From: Hepsetus odoe
Taxonomy: Eukaryota > Chordata > Actinopteri > Characiformes > Hepsetidae
Direction: 5' to 3'
NCBI GenBank assembly: GCA_017165825.1
Contig: CM029366.1
Location: 30,630,397 to 30,694,396, forward strand
Length of the DNA: 64,000 nt
Part shown: positions 60,519 to 64,000 of the stretch, one piece after another
Layout of the letters: each line of letters begins with the position of its first letter
Numbering within the stretch: the first letter of the stretch is position 1
Notes under the pieces: model-generated
Seen by the model: the letters and a program-made list of their open reading frames with translations, nothing else
Database searches by the model: none
Told to the model about the DNA's origin: nothing
Program-made: the position numbers and the translations under genes

Positions 60519-63500
60519 GTACGAGATCCCAAAAAACAATAACTACAGGCATTTAAAGCAAATTTAGCCCCTTATTTAATAACATAATTATCATTGACAG
60601 CAGTTTTAGAGACATTCCTGGGGCCCTGGGGTTTAATTCAGTAAATTGTTTCATTTAGACTTACCCAGGAGTTCATAGCCTCACAATAAACGAGCTCACT
60701 TTATAGGCAAGATGTGACTTTAAATGCTTCAGTACAAATTTGAAAGCTTGAATGTGACAATGTGTGATATAAATGTGTCAACAAGTTCAATTGTATGTGT
60801 AGGTTTTGTTCATTTGTCAAAGAAGTAAACATCTCTAAAGAGAACACACTCAACAATTACTTTAATCATTTTGTAAGAATAATTGTGTGTGTAATATTAG
60901 TTGTAGAGAAATATACAGACTCAATATACCGATATACCAAACATACCGATTCTTTAAAGAGGTTGTGAATGGAACCAGGGGTCTCAACGTCCACAAGATA
61001 AATATACAGTACTGGTCAAAAGTCGATGTCCCTCATTTTTTCATTTGCTCTGTACCTGAGCAGTTCTCCAGATCTTCCTGAAGGACAGTGTTGTTGTCTC
61101 TCATTTTCAGTCCAGTCTCTGTACCTGAGCAGTTTGATAGTTTTGTGTTGGTTAATCCACACAGTGATCTCCGTCTGAACCTTCAAGCAGAACAAAGCGT
61201 CTAACTTAAGACATGAAGCAGTGAAGAAACAGGTGCAGTTAATTCCAGATGATCAGGAGATTCATTTACTGCTAATGCTGAATGCTGAGTGGAGAACCCT
61301 TTATCTAGAACCTTTTATTTTTAGACACTTAGGCACTAAAACGCTGGCTCCTTTCTTTTAATCTACTCAATATGCCAAAGGTAAGAAAATGTAACAGGCA
61401 CAACTTTACATTTGTACCAACAAGATGCAAATAATAAAGAAACGGGTCGCTATAGACTGTATTATGTATAAACAGTGTAATGAATCACTGTGTAATGTAA
61501 GGGAGGCAGTTTCAGAAGTCTGGTTCCATTCACCATCAGTGTGAAAAACTGAGTTTCTCTAGAGTGAAGAATGACTTTGATTATACACTATTGATTGTGG
61601 AATAATTTTTTATATGTCAAAGTTTGCATATAAATAAACACTGTTTGTTTCCCCCTTTTGAGAGGGTGTTACTTTTCCTAACTTTAATATCTTACAGTAA
61701 AATTTGAACAGGGTGCCAAAAGTGTACATTAATATAAAAATCAACAACTACATGAATACATTTCAATATTTAAAACTGAATTTAGGGTTTAGGGTTAGAC
61801 TGGTGCTGGTATGGAACAGGGTGTTTCCCCTCCTTCGCATACGCAGAGAGATAAAGAGTGGGGAAAGGGACGGCAAGGGCGGGGTGCTTTTATCAAGTGC
61901 TACAAAGACTGTGCAGAACACGTTAGAAAAGAGAGCAAAAAACATCATAAACACTAAAGGATCAGTGAAATCCAGTGGAAACTGCCTGAGTTATCTGTGT
62001 TGGACAGTAAATTAATAAACGTGTGTCATTCTGGTTAATGTGAGACAAAGATCATGTTCACCACAGATCATGTTAAAAGTTACTGTTAAACGTTTTTCCT
62101 CTTTTTCTGATTGAAGTTCTGGGAGGTGATCAGTGATGAGCATGGCATTAATGCTGTGGGAGCATATGAAGGAGATATGGATCTCCAACTGGAGAGGGTC
62201 AACGTCTACTTCAATGAAGCACATGGTGAGGAGCTCAGGTTGAGGGACATTGTATGTTGTCCTTTAAGAAATGTATTTAGCTTATCAAGAGACAGAGGAA
62301 CATTGCTGTTACTGTGTTTTACCTTTGAAGACCTGCTCTGAGAAAAAGAGCTGTAGTTCAACACATTACAGTTCACAGCATCTTCTTTAAATATGGCAAT
62401 TTTGACGTTTTTACTGATGATAAACTCAACGGCTTCCCTTATTTTCTGCTAATTTTAATAGTTCATGTGAAACAGTTCATTGTAAAGAAATGAAACAACT
62501 TATTTTCTTCTTTAGACGGATGGTGAATGGAACCAGAGCTTGATGTAACCAACTAATAAAGCCATTTTAATTTTACAGAATGACTAATAGACCTAAACAG
62601 CTATTTAACTATAGTTTGTTGTCCTCATTCCTCATTACAGTTCAGCACTTTTAGCCTTTGGAATTGGATCACATGTAATTGGAAATCAGCAGAGATTTAT
62701 TCCTTTTCTTATACTGTTAAGGTTTAAACTGTATTGCTGTTGTCCATCAGGTGGGAAGTACGTCCCCCGGGCACTGCTTGTGGATCTGGAACCAGGTACT
62801 ATGGACAGTGTGAGAGGGAGTCGTATAGGACAGCTCTTCAGACCTGACAACTTCATCCATGGTGAGATCAAATGTTAATTAATAGGGTTTTTTATTCAAT
62901 CCCAGCAGCCAGTAGAGCAAGTGATGGAGCTAAATTTTTTGATATAGGTATCCTAGCTCTGGTCCTGGAGCCCCCATATTCTTTACATTAGTTACTCCTC
63001 CAACAAATCCACTTTAACTCTGGTAAGACTTTTTTTATAAGTACATTAATTACATCAGATAAGCAGGGTGAGAGAAATCTGAACATTTACACATAGAGTT
63101 TACTATCTCCATCATACACATAGAGGATACTATCTCTATTTAAAACTGTGCTCGGCAGGCTGAAGATTTCCACAAGATTGCGCTGTTGAAACACCAAGAG
63201 AATGTTCATTTATGGTCAAAAATGTCAAATACATGAAGTAAAATGAAATATTTCCTTTAAAAAATTGACTGCATGAGATAAACATATACATAAAGTGACT
63301 ACGCCTGGTCTGAACAGCGGCAGACAAATGTCAGGCTAACTGATAACTACTAATATTGAGAGTTAGACTGTGAAACTGCCTTCAGATAGTTCCATTGTCC
63401 ATGTTTATGCAGAGCTGGAAGAACATTAAACTCTGGTGGGAAGTGAACATCACCCTTTGAACATCATCTACAAAAAAGCACAGGGTTCTCTTCCTGTTTG

Positions 63501-64000
63501 TATAAATGTTTCCATTTATGTTGTCCACCTTAATTAACAGGGAACTCAGGAGCTGGGAATAACTGGGCCAAAGGTCACTACACAGAGGGTGCAGAGCTGG
63601 TAGAGCAGGTGGTGGATCGAGTCCGTAACGAAGCCGAGAGCTGCGACTGCATGCAGGGTTTTCAGTTCATCCACTCTTTGGGGGGTGGCACTGGTTCAGG
63701 CATGGGCACCCTCATCATCAACAAGATCCGAGAAGAGTACCCAGACCGCATCATGAACAGCTTTAGCATCATGCCCTCACCCAAAGTCTCAGACACGGTG
63801 GTAGAGCCTTATAATGCCACCCTGAGCATTCACCAACTAATAGAGAACACAGACGAGACGTACTGCATCGACAATGAAGCACTGTATGATATCTGCTTCC
63901 GTACCCTCAAGCTTACAACACCAACCTACGGGGACCTTAATCATCTCGTATCCTTGACCATGAGTGGGGTCACGACCTCCCTGCGCTTCCCAGGTCAGCT
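60462..64000 (+). CDS. tubb1: Beta-tubulin, tubb1-like, four exons, 3'-truncated by window end
   Basis: GTP-binding subunit of the alpha/beta-tubulin dimer of microtubules. Exons 60462-60518, 62117-62225, 62751-62861 and 63541-64000 (open at the window end) give the first 245 residues plus two bases; families are about 445-450 long. Motifs: MREI start (co-translational autoregulation signal in beta-tubulins), Cys12, [16 protein letters not shown] (140-146), and [16 protein letters not shown]. Length to this point equals consensus beta-tubulin. Intron positions match the usual four-exon vertebrate beta-tubulin. It diverges from ubiquitous isotypes ([38 protein letters not shown]), and the neighbourhood with gnas/nelfcd points to the class VI thrombocyte isotype. 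Another divergent beta isotype remains possible. Transcribed away from gnas. Confidence 0.9.
60519..62116. other. tubb1: tubb1 intron 1 with transposon-like fragments
   Basis: About 1.6 kb. Near 61005-61215 is tacagtactggtcaaaagtc, resembling a Tc1-type terminus, then two gtacctgagcagtt blocks and a cttcctgaaggacagt segment shared with 7955-8225. At 61518-61534 lies tctggttccattcacca, as in 41254-41760. No coding sequence. Confidence 0.55.
62117..62225 (+). CDS. tubb1: tubb1 coding exon 2
   Basis: [20 protein letters not shown] then [16 protein letters not shown] plus one base, acceptor ttgaag, donor G|gtgagg. Confidence 0.97.
62751..62861 (+). CDS. tubb1: tubb1 coding exon 3
   Basis: Completes Gly56 then [20 protein letters not shown] and [16 protein letters not shown] plus one base, acceptor ccatcag, donor G|gtgaga. 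Confidence 0.96.
62862..63540. other. tubb1: tubb1 intron 3, nothing recognised
   Basis: About 0.7 kb of AT-rich intron without an identified repeat. Intron 2 (62226-62750) carries the repeat fragment with ggTGAATGGAACC near 62523. Confidence 0.5.
63541..64000 (+). CDS. tubb1: tubb1 coding exon 4, partial
   Basis: Starts after attaacag, completing Gly93, then [20 protein letters not shown]; the open frame runs to the window edge at SLRFPGQ. In vertebrate beta-tubulins this last exon carries the rest of the protein. Confidence 0.97.

Noticed and set aside
61775..61800. Telomere-like ttagggtttagggttag
   Set aside because: Only two to three imperfect units inside tubb1 intron 1. Chance or a trivial repeat, not an interstitial telomere.
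61704..62015. 103-codon plus frame in tubb1 intron 1
   Set aside because: No domain, lies wholly in an intron, and is bracketed by repeat fragments.

Overview
This is vertebrate, almost certainly teleost fish, nuclear DNA. Genes are split into many short exons with GT/AG introns. The introns are full of tRNA-derived SINEs, Tc1-like transposon fossils, long (CA)n/(TA)n/(GA)n tracts and minisatellites. The repeat style resembles ostariophysan fishes, but the species cannot be named from sequence alone. No prokaryotic features, CRISPR arrays or viral genes were seen.

Three genes were reconstructed exon by exon from splice sites, reading phase and recognisable protein sequence. (1) nelfcd (NELF-C/D, TH1-like) is on the minus strand at 10431-1027. 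Fifteen coding exons give a complete 576-residue product. Its CpG-rich promoter at about 10.43-10.70 kb carries a 48-bp tandem duplication, each unit with an NRF1-type site. (2) gnas (stimulatory G-protein alpha subunit) is on the minus strand. The canonical first exon is at 42185-42047 and eleven shared exons run down to the stop at 15693, giving 379 aa with all GTPase motifs intact. A second, alternative first exon at 55796-55538 encodes 86 residues starting MGMC and ending THRLLLL, and it splices in phase into the same exon 2 (419 aa). It resembles the XL-alpha-s exon of mammalian GNAS and the XL exon of GNAL. (3) A divergent beta-tubulin, best called tubb1 from sequence and neighbourhood, is on the plus strand from 60462 and is cut by the window end at 64000.

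Layout: 0-0.7 kb, downstream flank of nelfcd. 0.7-10.7 kb, nelfcd and its promoter. 10.7-12.8 kb, a SINE-rich spacer. About 12.8-15.7 kb, the gnas 3' region with microsatellites. 15.7-42.2 kb, gnas exons 12 to 1; a 10.6-kb intron there holds a 21-bp minisatellite of about 1.2 kb and two large purine tracts. 42.2-43.3 kb, the CpG-island promoter of canonical gnas. 43.3-55.4 kb, the intron between the two first exons, with SINEs and a DNA-transposon remnant. 55.4-56.2 kb, the XL-type exon and its GC-rich promoter with a perfect CRE. 56.2-60.3 kb, SINEs and a Tc1 fossil. 60.4-64 kb, the tubb1 TATA promoter and first four exons.

The gnas-nelfcd order and orientation match the mammalian GNAS-NELFCD neighbourhood. 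TUBB1 lies beyond NELFCD in mammals, but here the tubulin is on the other side of gnas and divergently transcribed. NELF-C/D acts in RNA polymerase II pausing, G-alpha-s in receptor-to-adenylyl-cyclase signalling, and beta-tubulin in microtubules, so the genes share a neighbourhood and not a pathway. The most interesting element is the XL-type first exon of gnas, with its CRE-bearing promoter and flanking palindromic element.
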